From the NCBI RefSeq assembly GCF_008254045.1, contig NZ_CP042425.1, forward strand, positions 5,022,001 through 5,086,000: DNA of 64,000 bases, given 5' to 3'. Source of the stretch: Limnoglobus roseus. GTDB lineage: Bacteria; Planctomycetota; Planctomycetia; Gemmatales; Gemmataceae. The notes under the pieces were generated by a model. That model did not search any database, was not told the origin of the DNA, and was given only the letters and a program-made list of their open reading frames with translations. A program made the translations under genes and the position numbers. Position 1 is the stretch's first letter. The number at the start of each line of letters is the position of its first letter. Positions 19,531-28,178 of the stretch are shown piece by piece.

Positions 19531-21951
19531 ATGCGTCGCGGCTTTCTCGTCACTCTCCTTGCGCTCGCCCTCGCCCGCCCGGCCGTCGCTTACGTGGAAG
19601 CCCCGCTTACGCTCGGGGCGGTCATTTCGCAATCGACGATCGTTTGCACGATGGTCGTCACGAAGGTGGACAAGCAGAAGAACCTCATCATCTACAAGAA
19701 GGTCCAGGACGTTAAGGGCAAGCACCCGCAGGACGAGATCAAGCACAACATCGGCTTCGGCGGCTTGCGGCCCGGCGAGTGGCAGGAGATCATGAACTGG
19801 GCCGAGGTCGGCAAGACGGCCGTGTTCTTCCACAACGGCGGCGCGAGCGAGACGTACTTCGGCGCGAGCTACTATCAAGCCTACCCGCAGGGCGAGTGGT
19901 GGGGCATGTCGCACGGCGAACCGTTCCTGCTCCGCAGCTACTCCGGCAAGGTCGACAAACTCGGCGGCGTCGTGAAGGAGATCCTCGACGGCAAGGAGGT
20001 GATCGTGCCGGGCATGGTGGACGGCGACAAGGAAGCCCTCCACAAGAAGACCGCGAAGGTCCAACGGCTGCGGGCGAGCCTGAAGTTGCAAGACTACAAC
20101 CCGAAGCGGGACTTCGTCGGCTGGGGCGGCGACGACATCCGCCGCATCGCGGGCATGCCGGGCTTCGACAAGTTGGGCTCCCTCGGCGGCACCGGGCCGG
20201 ACGCCCTCGCGGCGAGCGCGATCGACTTCGACGGGGACGGCAAACTCGACATCGTCCTCCTCGGGGCGAACCGGGTGATGCTCCTCCAGAACAACGGCGA
20301 CGGTTTCTCGGAAGTGGCGTTACCGGGCTTCGCCGGCGGGGCACGGTCGGTCGTGTGGGCCGACTACAACGCGGACGGTCTGCCGGACGCGCTCCTCGCC
20401 ACGCCGACGGGGCCGCGGTTGTTCACCAACACCGGGAAGGGGCAGTTCCGCGACGACTCGAAGTTACTGCCGCAAGAGCCGTGCTACAACCTGACGGCAG
20501 CCGCGTGGCTGGACGCCGATGGCGACGGCCACCCGGACGTTTTGCTCGCCAACGGCTTCCACGGCCTGCGGCTGTACCGCAACCTCCGGGGCGAAGATAA
20601 GGCCGCGAAACTGCCGACGCCGAAGCTCGGCGAGTGGCACGCGGTCGGCCCGTTCCGGCACAAGGACGGCCCGCAGAAGAACTACGAAACCGCCTTCGGC
20701 CCGGAGAAGGACGCCTTCGACTCGGACAAGGTTTACAAGGGCAAGCGCGACGCCGACGTGAAGTGGACGAAGGCCGACTACGCCGACGGGGCGGCGGTGG
20801 GCCTCGCGCCGTTCGCGGCAAACTGTGCCGTCTACCTGCATCGCGAGATCGACATGCCGGCCGCCGCTGACATCCCGGTGTCACTCGGCGCGCGCGACTC
20901 GCTGACGGTCTACCTAAACGGCGAGCGCGTTTACACTGACAAGGCCGCACGGCCGCTCGTCATCGATCAGGTCGCCGTGACGTTGAAGCTGAAGGCGGGA
21001 AAGAACCACTTGGTTCTGAAACTGGTCCACGGAGAAGGGGAGGGCGGGTTCACGTTCAAGATCGGCGGGGCCGGCAACAAGCCGCTCTTCGAGGACGTGT
21101 CGGCGAAGTGGGGCCTCGGCAGCGACGGCCCGACCGCGAGCCTCAAGGGGGATACGCTCACGGTAGCCGACTTCGCCGGAGACAGTCGGCCGGACTTCGT
21201 CTACGCCGGCGTGCTGTTCGTTCACGCGGGCGGCCGGTACGAGATGAAGGCTGATTCGGGCTTGAACTTCAAGGCCGGGCGGGTCGGGCCGGCGGCCGAA
21301 GGCTTCGACGGCGACGGCCGAACCGACCTGTTCGTGCCGCAGACTGACGGGGCGTGCAAGTTGTACCAGAACCAGGGGCAGGGCCGATTCGTCGACGTGA
21401 CGGCGGCTGCCGGCGACCTCGCGAAGCCGGTGCCGGGGGCCGTCGGCGCGTCATGGGGCGACTTCGACAACGACGGCCTGCCCGACCTGATCGTCACGCG
21501 GCTCCGCGGCCCGAACCGCTACTTCAAGAACCTCGGCAAAGGTCAGTTCCGCGACGACTCGACGGCGATCGGGCTGGACCAGAAAATCTTCAACTCGCAA
21601 GCCGCCTGCCTCGCGGACCTGAACGGCGACGGCCGCCTCGACCTCGTCCTGGCGAACGAGGGACAAGACTCGACCGTCCTCTTCGGCAGTGCCGCCACGG
21701 AGGCGAAGAAGACGCCCGTCACGCTGGCGGGCGTACCGGTCGGCGGCCGCGTGACCGTGACCGGGGCCGACGGGCAGCGCATCGCGACTGTTTGCGTGAC
21801 CGGGGCCGACGGCCGCGGCGGGCAGTCCGGGCTGGCCCCCCGTGTCGCCCTGGCGCCGGGGGCGTATAAACTCGAAGTCCGCGGCAACGGCCGGACCGTC
21901 GAGAAGGCCGTGACCGTCGCCGCCGCCCCGCTGACCGTGACGATCAACTAA
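19531..21951 (+). CDS. secreted FG-GAP/VCBS repeat protein
   Basis: The protein is 806 aa with a clear signal peptide (residues 1-20, cut near AVAYVE). It carries repeated calcium-binding type loops with the DxDxDGxxD pattern (DFDGDGKLDIVL, DADGDGHPDVLL, GFDGDGRTDLF, DFDNDGLPDLIV, DLNGDGRLDLVL), spread over about 225-720. These are blades of an integrin-alpha-like beta-propeller. A middle segment (about 445-515, DSLTVYLNGERV) looks like a carbohydrate-binding-type sandwich. The protein is likely extracellular or periplasmic. GAGGG before the ATG at 19531 supports the start. The next gene begins 18 nt downstream, suggesting an operon with the PQQ-type propeller. Confidence 0.85.
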   Translation: MRRGFLVTLLALALARPAVAYVEAPLTLGAVISQSTIVCTMVVTKVDKQKNLIIYKKVQDVKGKHPQDEIKHNIGFGGLRPGEWQEIMNWAEVGKTAVFFHNGGASETYFGASYYQAYPQGEWWGMSHGEPFLLRSYSGKVDKLGGVVKEILDGKEVIVPGMVDGDKEALHKKTAKVQRLRASLKLQDYNPKRDFVGWGGDDIRRIAGMPGFDKLGSLGGTGPDALAASAIDFDGDGKLDIVLLGANRVMLLQNNGDGFSEVALPGFAGGARSVVWADYNADGLPDALLATPTGPRLFTNTGKGQFRDDSKLLPQEPCYNLTAAAWLDADGDGHPDVLLANGFHGLRLYRNLRGEDKAAKLPTPKLGEWHAVGPFRHKDGPQKNYETAFGPEKDAFDSDKVYKGKRDADVKWTKADYADGAAVGLAPFAANCAVYLHREIDMPAAADIPVSLGARDSLTVYLNGERVYTDKAARPLVIDQVAVTLKLKAGKNHLVLKLVHGEGEGGFTFKIGGAGNKPLFEDVSAKWGLGSDGPTASLKGDTLTVADFAGDSRPDFVYAGVLFVHAGGRYEMKADSGLNFKAGRVGPAAEGFDGDGRTDLFVPQTDGACKLYQNQGQGRFVDVTAAAGDLAKPVPGAVGASWGDFDNDGLPDLIVTRLRGPNRYFKNLGKGQFRDDSTAIGLDQKIFNSQAACLADLNGDGRLDLVLANEGQDSTVLFGSAATEAKKTPVTLAGVPVGGRVTVTGADGQRIATVCVTGADGRGGQSGLAPRVALAPGAYKLEVRGNGRTVEKAVTVAAAPLTVTIN

Positions 21952-21969
21952 CCCGCCGCGACCCTTCCC

Positions 21970-23373
21970 ATGATTCGCACCATCCTGCTCGGCATGCTCC
22001 TCACCACCGCCGTGCGCGCCGACGATCCGTGGGCCACCTACCGCGGCAACCCGCAGCGGACCGGCAACACCGACGGCATGGCCATCCCGGATTCGCCGAA
22101 GGTGCTGTGGGCGATCAAGTCGAACGACCATTTCATCGCGGCCCCGGTTCCCGTCGGCGAAAACCTCTACCTCTCGCGGCTCGGGGCGTTCAACCAACCG
22201 CACCTCGGCCTCTTCCCCCGCACGGCAGCCGGCGAGCCGAAGGCCGTCTGGTCGAAGGCGGTGCCGTACCTTCGCCTCGCGTCGGTGTCGTCACCGGCGG
22301 TCAGCGGGAACCTGATCGTCTTCGGCGACGGCATGCACCAGGACGCGGGCGGCGTCCTCCACGGCCTCGCGGTCAATACCGGCCGGCCACTGTGGCAACT
22401 GACGATGCCCGGCGATCTGACCCACCTCGAAGGCGCGCCGACCATCGCTGGCGGCAAGGTCTTCATGGGCGGCGGTGCGGCGGGTGCGTTCTGTGTCGAT
22501 CCGACTTCGCTCACGCTCGACGGCAAGCCCGTCGCGGCCGCGGTCGTGCCACAGTTGCAAGAGGCGAAGTGGAAGGAACTGCAAGCCCAGTACGAGGCGG
22601 AGAAGAAGAAAGACCCGGCCTTGGCCGTGCCGCCGAGCGAGGACCAACTGCTGAAGCCGATGCCGAAGGTGGTGTGGCAGAAGGGGGCAGTGAAATGGCA
22701 CGTGGACGCCCCCGTGTGCGTGGCCGGCGACAAGGTGCTGGTCGCGACGAGCCTGCTCGAAAAGGAGAAGGTCGGCGAGCGGGCGCTGTACTGCCTGAAC
22801 GCGGCGAGCGGCGAACAACTTTGGACGGCCCCGCTCAAACTTAACCCGTGGGGCGGCGCGTCGGTGGTCGGCGACACGGTCGTCATCTCGGGCAGTACCA
22901 TCGGCTACTACTACGCGCAGTTGAAGGGCGCGAAGGGGGACGTGTCCGCGTTCGACCTGAAGACCGGCGCGCCGAAGTGGCGGAAGGAAGTGCCCGGCGG
23001 CGTCGTCGGCTGCGTGGCCCTGACCGACGAGTTGGCCGTCTGCACCGCGAGCGACGGCAAGGTGCGGGCGTTCGCGCTGGCCGACGGCGAACGCCGGTGG
23101 CTGTACGACGCGAAGACGCCGATCTTCGCCCCGCCGGCCGTGGCGGGTGGCGGGGTCTACGTCGGCGACCTGTCTGGAGCGATCCACGCGATCGACCTGA
23201 AGACCGGCAACGGCAAGTGGACGCTCGATCTGGGCAAAGACCCGGCCACGCAATCGCCCGGCATGGTGTACGGCGGCCCGACGATCGCCGACGGTAAACT
23301 CTTCATCGCGACGTGCAACCTGGAAGGCCCGCTCGCCCGCAAGCCGACCTTCGTGGCGTGCGTGGGGAAGTAA
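21970..23373 (+). CDS. secreted PQQ-type beta-propeller protein
   Basis: The protein is 467 aa with a short signal peptide (MIRTILLGMLLTTAVRAD). It starts the mature part with WATYRGNPQRTGN, the usual opening of PQQ-like/outer membrane BamB-like propellers. Blades with DLKTGAPKWRKE, LADGERRWLY and DLKTGNGKW follow. No quinoprotein dehydrogenase active-site set is obvious, so this is more likely a structural or scaffold propeller than an alcohol dehydrogenase. Eighteen nt separate it from the FG-GAP gene. Confidence 0.85.
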   Translation: MIRTILLGMLLTTAVRADDPWATYRGNPQRTGNTDGMAIPDSPKVLWAIKSNDHFIAAPVPVGENLYLSRLGAFNQPHLGLFPRTAAGEPKAVWSKAVPYLRLASVSSPAVSGNLIVFGDGMHQDAGGVLHGLAVNTGRPLWQLTMPGDLTHLEGAPTIAGGKVFMGGGAAGAFCVDPTSLTLDGKPVAAAVVPQLQEAKWKELQAQYEAEKKKDPALAVPPSEDQLLKPMPKVVWQKGAVKWHVDAPVCVAGDKVLVATSLLEKEKVGERALYCLNAASGEQLWTAPLKLNPWGGASVVGDTVVISGSTIGYYYAQLKGAKGDVSAFDLKTGAPKWRKEVPGGVVGCVALTDELAVCTASDGKVRAFALADGERRWLYDAKTPIFAPPAVAGGGVYVGDLSGAIHAIDLKTGNGKWTLDLGKDPATQSPGMVYGGPTIADGKLFIATCNLEGPLARKPTFVACVGK

Positions 23374-23436
23374 TCGCGCGAACCTCGGTCCGGCCGTGGC
23401 CCTCACTTCTCGCCCCATCCCCGGCGGAGGTTTACC

Positions 23437-23916
23437 GTGCCCGAATCGCCATCTCCCGCGGTCATCAACTTCTACTCAACGCAGGACGAGTACGGCTGCT
23501 TCTCGAACTTCTCGGCCCACCCGATCTTCTTGAAGGGCAAGCGGTGGCGGACGACCGAACATTACTTTCAGGCCCAGAAGTTTGCCGGCGAGCCGGACGA
23601 GGAAGAGGTTCGGATGGCCAAGTCGCCAATGATCGCGGCCCGCATGGGGCGGGACCGCAAGCGGCCGTTCCGTCGCGACTGGGAGGCCGTCAAGGAACGG
23701 GTCATGCTCGACGCCCTTCGGGGGAAGTTCACCCAACACGAAGACTTGCGGGCCATCCTGTGCGGCACCGGCAACGCGAAGTTGGTCGAACACACGGTCA
23801 ACGACGATTACTGGGGTGACGGCGGCGACGGCTCCGGCAAGAATCGCCTCGGCCAACTCCTGATGCAGTTGCGGAAGGAACTGCTCGCCGAAACGAACGC
23901 CGCGGCCCATTCCTGA
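23437..23916 (+). CDS. NADAR family protein (YbiA-like)
   Basis: The protein is 159 aa, the usual length of the family. Motifs are FYSTQDEYGCFSNFSAHPI, WRTTEHYFQAQKF, the basic MGRDRKRPFRRDWE segment, LLxTG-like CGTGNAKLVEH and the terminal DDYWGDGGDGSGKNRLGQLL. NADAR proteins are N-glycosidases; studied members act on reactive riboflavin-pathway intermediates or reverse ADP-ribosylation of guanine. Which applies here is unknown. The GTG at 23437 has GGAGG six nt upstream. It ends 4 nt before the end of the convergent oxygenase gene. Confidence 0.92.
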   Translation: MPESPSPAVINFYSTQDEYGCFSNFSAHPIFLKGKRWRTTEHYFQAQKFAGEPDEEEVRMAKSPMIAARMGRDRKRPFRRDWEAVKERVMLDALRGKFTQHEDLRAILCGTGNAKLVEHTVNDDYWGDGGDGSGKNRLGQLLMQLRKELLAETNAAAHS

Positions 23917-23920
23917 CCGC

Positions 23921-24823
23921 CTACCCCACGACCACGACCGGCAGGGTCAACTGGCTTTCGCCGTCGGCGGCCGGGAAGACGGTTTCGCCCAGCATGTTCA
24001 AGACACTTCGTCGGTACGTCTCCACGCGGGGCACGTCGGGCGTCAGGGCCAACAGGCGGTCGCACAGCGGTTGCACCAGCGTCACCCGGCCGTCGGGGCC
24101 GATCGTGAGCCGCACCGTCATGAAGCCGTTGACATAGGCTACGCTCTCGTGGGTGAGTGCGGCGACTTTCTCCATCGTCTGGCGGAGGACCGGCATCGCG
24201 GCTTCGGCCGTGAGCGGGCCGCCGAGGGCCAGCGATTCGGCCTTCAGGTGGCCGTGGATCACGACGCGGCCGTGCAGCGGGTTCATCGTGCCCTGGATCG
24301 TTTGCACGCCGTGGATGACGCGGTCGTCGAACAGCACGAGTTGGTTGAACTTCGACGGCACGAGGTCGTAGAAGTTCGTGCCCGCCCCGGATTGTTTCAT
24401 CCGCTCGGTTTGCCAGTAGTTCGCGGGGTGGAAGAGGATCGTCTCGCCGCCGAGAAAGGGGCGGTCGTCCCAGCGGGTGATCGAGTAGACGAAGCCCATC
24501 TGCCCGGCGGCGGCGTCGTTGTGCAGCGTTTGACCGCACCCGTTCACGTACAGGCTCATCCACGGGATGAGGTTCGTCGTCAGACCGAGCGCCCCCATCG
24601 CCCAGCCGTTGAGTCGCTGCATGAATCGTTCGACGAGCGCCTGCGGCATGAGCTTCGTCGGGTTCGTCCGCATATATGTGTACGCTCCCGGCACGTACCA
24701 GTAGTTCCAGATCTGGTGGTTCGGGGTGTGCTTGTGCGGGGTGTTGAAGTGTTCCTCGAAGGCCGATCGCATCTCCTCGGCCCCGTCGAAGAAGTTTTCC
24801 GCGATCACGTAGTGATGGTTCAT
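23921..24823 (-). CDS. 2-oxoglutarate/Fe(II)-dependent oxygenase-like protein
   Basis: The protein is 300 aa. The iron triad can be placed as His101 and Asp103 (TLHNDAAAGQMG) and His171 (DDRVIHGVQ), with Arg186 (HGRVVIHGH) as a candidate 2-oxoglutarate ligand. The N-terminal FFDGAEEMRSAFEEHF and the FLGGETILFHPANYW segment agree with this fold. The ATG at 24823 follows GAGGG; an alternative ATG 36 nt upstream is possible. It starts 47 nt after the toroid/DUF362 fusion gene ends, on the same strand, so the two are probably cotranscribed and may act on one substrate. No substrate can be named. Confidence 0.8.
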   Translation of the reverse strand: MNHHYVIAENFFDGAEEMRSAFEEHFNTPHKHTPNHQIWNYWYVPGAYTYMRTNPTKLMPQALVERFMQRLNGWAMGALGLTTNLIPWMSLYVNGCGQTLHNDAAAGQMGFVYSITRWDDRPFLGGETILFHPANYWQTERMKQSGAGTNFYDLVPSKFNQLVLFDDRVIHGVQTIQGTMNPLHGRVVIHGHLKAESLALGGPLTAEAAMPVLRQTMEKVAALTHESVAYVNGFMTVRLTIGPDGRVTLVQPLCDRLLALTPDVPRVETYRRSVLNMLGETVFPAADGESQLTLPVVVVG

Positions 24824-24870
24824 GAGTCCCTCGGGCCGTGGGTGCGTGACAGATCTCATCCTAAAACTTT

Positions 24871-26841
24871 TCACGACGGCGAGGAGTTCAGCAGTCGCTC
24901 GGGGATCAATTGTTTCTCGATCTCTGGCGGCGGCACGAACGCTTGTGCGAGACTCGCGATCGCCTCGCCGAGTTGCGGGATCAGGTCGGCCCGGATGTTC
25001 CCCAATCGCTTCTCGTGGGCCAGCACGATCGTCGGGATGCGCTCGACTGGCAGCTTCATCAGCCGGCAGCACGTTGCGTCCACCGCCACCAGGTCGATGC
25101 CCATGACGAGTGCCCCGAACGGCTTCGCGGTGCCGTTCAGCGGACCGTCGCCCTCCATGCCGATAATGCCGTCGACGATGGCCAGGTGCGGCGTGTTCGT
25201 GCAGGCGATGTCCACGATGCTGTTCGGGATGCCGCGCCAGTGGAGTTCGTTCTTCGGCCAGCCGTAACAGATGCCGGGGAGGGTGCCGAAGAGGTTCTTC
25301 AACGACAGCGTCGCTCCCGCCCAGTGGTGCGTCTTCAACTTGGGAAGCGATACGAACACGTCCGCCTCGGCGACGGTGCGGGAAATGTACAGGTGTTCCA
25401 GCCCGGTCGTCCGGCCGAGGTTGAGCATCTTCCGCGGCTCGTCATGGTTGACGTCCACGAACCGGACGCCGTGTTTGCGGAGGACGTCGCCGAGGCCGCT
25501 CTCGTTGACGAGGAATTGCACGTTCCGCCAGTGCCCCGGCCCTTCCGCGACGATGATCTCGGCGGCCCCCTCGTCCTTGAAGAGTTGAATGACGGCGTCG
25601 ACGAACCGCGGGTCGGTGTTGATGACCTTGCCGCGGTGGTACTCGACGAGGTTCGGCTTCAGCACCACCCGCTTGCCGGCCGCCGGAACGTGTTCGCGGA
25701 AGTGGCCGAACTGCGTCTTCAGCAGGGCCCGCATCGCCGCTTCGTCGTATTCCCCGCATCTGCCGATGTGGACGGCCGACGTGCGAGGCAGCGGCCGCGT
25801 GTTGGAGATCATCTTCGCGTTGATGCCCTGGAAGTACGTCCGTACGCGCTCGCCGAGTGGCATTCGTTCCTTTTTCGAGACGGCCTTGTTCGTCCGATTC
25901 ACGAACGCCGGTTCGCCCTGCGACGGTTGCGGCGTGTCGGACAGCCGGAAGGGGTTGCGGGCCTCCACGTCGAGCGCGAGCGCCGCGAGCGCCAGCCGGA
26001 GCGGTCCCGCGCCGAGCCCGTTGGTGGGTGTCGCTTCCGCTTCCAGCGACTCGCGGATGTGGCGGTCGAGTTGGGGAAGGGCCGTGCGGGTCGCGTCGTC
26101 GGTGGCGTGACATGCGAGGGCCAGCTTGATCCACGCGAGGTGTTCCAGGTCCGTCGTCTGTTCGCCGTGGACGCGGAGGTAGCCCTTCGCGGCGTCGATG
26201 CGGGGGTGGTCGAAGCCTTGCATCGCGAGCAGCAGCACGGCCGTCGGGCCGGGAATCGGTTCGGTCGATTTGCCGAGGACACTGCGGTTGCCGTAATTCG
26301 CGCCGCCGGTGTCGAAGGCGCGGTCAAGCAGCAATCGCAAGCCCTCGCGCACCCGCGGGTGGTCGCCGCGGCCGATCTTCCGCAGGGCGAGGCACGCCCA
26401 CGAGGTCGGCTCGACCCAGGAGAACGTGTCTTCGCCCCACGGCCAGCCCATGAGCCGTGAGTCGATGTCGTGCATGTCCGCGACTTCGGGGTCGGTCTTG
26501 ATCGTCCGGGCTTCGACGGCGAACAAGCCTTCCGCGAGGTTCGCAAGATCGTTGCCGGTCGCGAGGCCGTTCGCCCAGGTGAACAGCGTGAGGGCCGTCG
26601 GCCAAACCGCCTGCGGGCGGCCGCGCTGGAGGCGGACCGTCTGGCCCTTGCCCGTGGCGACGAACTGCGACGCGACGAACCGCCGGGCGGCCTCCCACGC
26701 CGCCGGCTTCTGCGCCGCTTCCGGCGCGAGGGCTAGTAGAGCCAGACAGGTCGGTTCGAGGTGCGGCGGTTGGCCCGCGTGGTAACCCCACCCGCCGTCC
26801 GTCGTGGCCAGTTCCCAGAGTCGTTGCCGTGCGTCGATCAT
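24871..26841 (-). CDS. alpha-toroid (prenyltransferase-like repeat) fused to DUF362 domain
   Basis: The protein is 656 aa. Residues about 1-330 have the GGWGYHAGQPPHLEPTCLAL type repeats of the terpene-cyclase/prenyltransferase alpha-toroid, with several W-x-x-x-S-W-A-C-L-A-L like helices. The acidic cyclase motif DxDD was not seen, so catalysis is doubtful. Residues about 350-640 are a DUF362 domain: VVLKPNLVEYHRGKV, VFVSLPKLKTHHWAGATLSLKN and AIVDGIIGMEGDGP are its signatures. DUF362 has no agreed function, and no CxxCxxC ferredoxin-like motif is present here. The ATG at 26841 has AAGGGGGA upstream. It is divergent from larC, with a 109-nt shared gap. Confidence 0.85.
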   Translation of the reverse strand: MIDARQRLWELATTDGGWGYHAGQPPHLEPTCLALLALAPEAAQKPAAWEAARRFVASQFVATGKGQTVRLQRGRPQAVWPTALTLFTWANGLATGNDLANLAEGLFAVEARTIKTDPEVADMHDIDSRLMGWPWGEDTFSWVEPTSWACLALRKIGRGDHPRVREGLRLLLDRAFDTGGANYGNRSVLGKSTEPIPGPTAVLLLAMQGFDHPRIDAAKGYLRVHGEQTTDLEHLAWIKLALACHATDDATRTALPQLDRHIRESLEAEATPTNGLGAGPLRLALAALALDVEARNPFRLSDTPQPSQGEPAFVNRTNKAVSKKERMPLGERVRTYFQGINAKMISNTRPLPRTSAVHIGRCGEYDEAAMRALLKTQFGHFREHVPAAGKRVVLKPNLVEYHRGKVINTDPRFVDAVIQLFKDEGAAEIIVAEGPGHWRNVQFLVNESGLGDVLRKHGVRFVDVNHDEPRKMLNLGRTTGLEHLYISRTVAEADVFVSLPKLKTHHWAGATLSLKNLFGTLPGICYGWPKNELHWRGIPNSIVDIACTNTPHLAIVDGIIGMEGDGPLNGTAKPFGALVMGIDLVAVDATCCRLMKLPVERIPTIVLAHEKRLGNIRADLIPQLGEAIASLAQAFVPPPEIEKQLIPERLLNSSPS

Positions 26842-26950
26842 GCCGTTCCCCCTTACGAGACTCGTTCAATGTAGGTCACGACCGGCCCGCACGCGAAGGC
26901 CTCCGGCAGCGGTTGGCGAAACCTGTACACTTTCAGCAGGAGGGCGTTCC

Positions 26951-28114
26951 GTGCGTGTGGCTCATTTCGATTGTTTCAGCGGCGTCAGCGGCGACATGGT
27001 CCTCGGAGCGGTCATCGACGCGGGCGTCGATCCGGCCGCGATTCGAACAGTGTTGGAATCTCTCGGCCTGCCGATTCAACTCGAAGTCGAGAAAGTGAAG
27101 CGGTGCGGCTTCGCGGCGACGAAGGTGACAATCCACGCCGAGGACCAGGAAGATTACCGCTTCCTGCCGGACATCGAGGCCATTCTGGCGAAGGCGGCCC
27201 TCACGCCGAAACAGCGGGAACTGGCGACGACGATCTTCCGCAAGGTGGCCGTGGCGGAATCGGTCGCCCACGGGATGCCCTTGGAGCGGGTCCACTTCCA
27301 CGAGGTCGGGGCCCTCGACAGCATCGCGGACATTGTCGGGGCGGCCGTCGGACTGGACTTGCTCGGCGTCGAGCGGTTCACGGCCTCGCCGGTGGCGGTC
27401 GGCAGCGGCACGGTGAAGTGCGCGCACGGCATCATGCCTGTCCCGACGCCGGGCACGGCCGAACTGCTGAAAGGCGTGCCCATCGCGAAGTGCCCCGTGA
27501 AGGGCGAACTCGCAACGCCAACGGGTGTGGCGATTCTGACCAGCGTCGTCGCGGAGTTCGTCGAGACGCCGGAGATGGTCATCGAAACGATTGGGCACGG
27601 GGCCGGGACGAAAGACCCGATCGAGCAACCGAACGTGTTGCGATTGATAGTGGGGAAAGCCCAGGGACGGCCGTCCCTGGGCTTTCTGGCGGATACGGTC
27701 ACCATTCTCGAAACGAACTTGGACGACTGCCCGGGAGAGGTTATCGGGTACGCGATGGAACGCCTGTTCACGGCCGGGGCACTCGACGTGTTCACGCAAC
27801 CGATCCAGATGAAGAAGAACCGCCCCGGCGTACTGTTGACCGTCATATGTGAACCGAGCCGTGTGCCGGACCTGGAAGCAATTCTCTTCCGCGAGACGGC
27901 CACGTTCGGTGTTCGCCGCACGACAGCGGCCCGGTCGAAGTTGTCGCGAGAAGCGGTGACGGTCGAAACGCCGTGGGGGCCGATGAAGGCGAAGCGGGGG
28001 CACGCCGCGGGCGTCGCCGTGCTGACGCCGGAGTACGAGGACGCGGCCCGAGTTGCGCGAGAACAGGGCGTGCCCCTGCGGGACGTGTACGAGGCGGTGC
28101 GCTCCGCCCCTTGA
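26951..28114 (+). CDS. larC: nickel-pincer cofactor biosynthesis protein LarC-like
   Basis: The protein is 387 aa. LarC inserts nickel into the pincer cofactor of lactate racemase-type enzymes. Motifs are HFDCFSGVSGDMVLGAVID at the N-terminus, HFHEVGALDSIADIVG, LAVxxGxxKCAHGIMPVPxPG, LATPTGVAIL, then the second domain, TVTILETNLDDCPGEVIGYA and IQMKKNRPGVLLTVI. The GTG at 26951 has AGGAGGG six nt upstream. Between the domains, codons about 236-245 are formed by a perfect 30-nt palindrome. In Lactobacillus the two halves are joined by a programmed frameshift; here one frame reads through. larB, larE and larA are not in the window. Confidence 0.9.
   Translation: MRVAHFDCFSGVSGDMVLGAVIDAGVDPAAIRTVLESLGLPIQLEVEKVKRCGFAATKVTIHAEDQEDYRFLPDIEAILAKAALTPKQRELATTIFRKVAVAESVAHGMPLERVHFHEVGALDSIADIVGAAVGLDLLGVERFTASPVAVGSGTVKCAHGIMPVPTPGTAELLKGVPIAKCPVKGELATPTGVAILTSVVAEFVETPEMVIETIGHGAGTKDPIEQPNVLRLIVGKAQGRPSLGFLADTVTILETNLDDCPGEVIGYAMERLFTAGALDVFTQPIQMKKNRPGVLLTVICEPSRVPDLEAILFRETATFGVRRTTAARSKLSREAVTVETPWGPMKAKRGHAAGVAVLTPEYEDAARVAREQGVPLRDVYEAVRSAP
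27656..27685. repeat. perfect 30-nt palindrome inside larC
   Basis: Arms 27656-27670 and 27671-27685 are exactly complementary with no spacer and have ends AAAGCCC and GGGCTTT. It is read in frame as part of the linker between the two LarC domains. It has the same end sequence as the intergenic hairpins at 2714, 30871, 36461, 45240 and 60895. Confidence 0.95.
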
Positions 28115-28178
28115 ACTTTTTCGACAAATTCGTGTCTAGTCAGGTGTTGATTCTCTCACCCCGCGTACTGGAATCGTC

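Noticed and set aside
24824..25072. N-terminal extension of the 2OG oxygenase frame
   Set aside because: The extension is Arg/Ala-rich, overlaps the end of the upstream fusion gene and has no good ribosome site; GAGGG supports the ATG at 24823.
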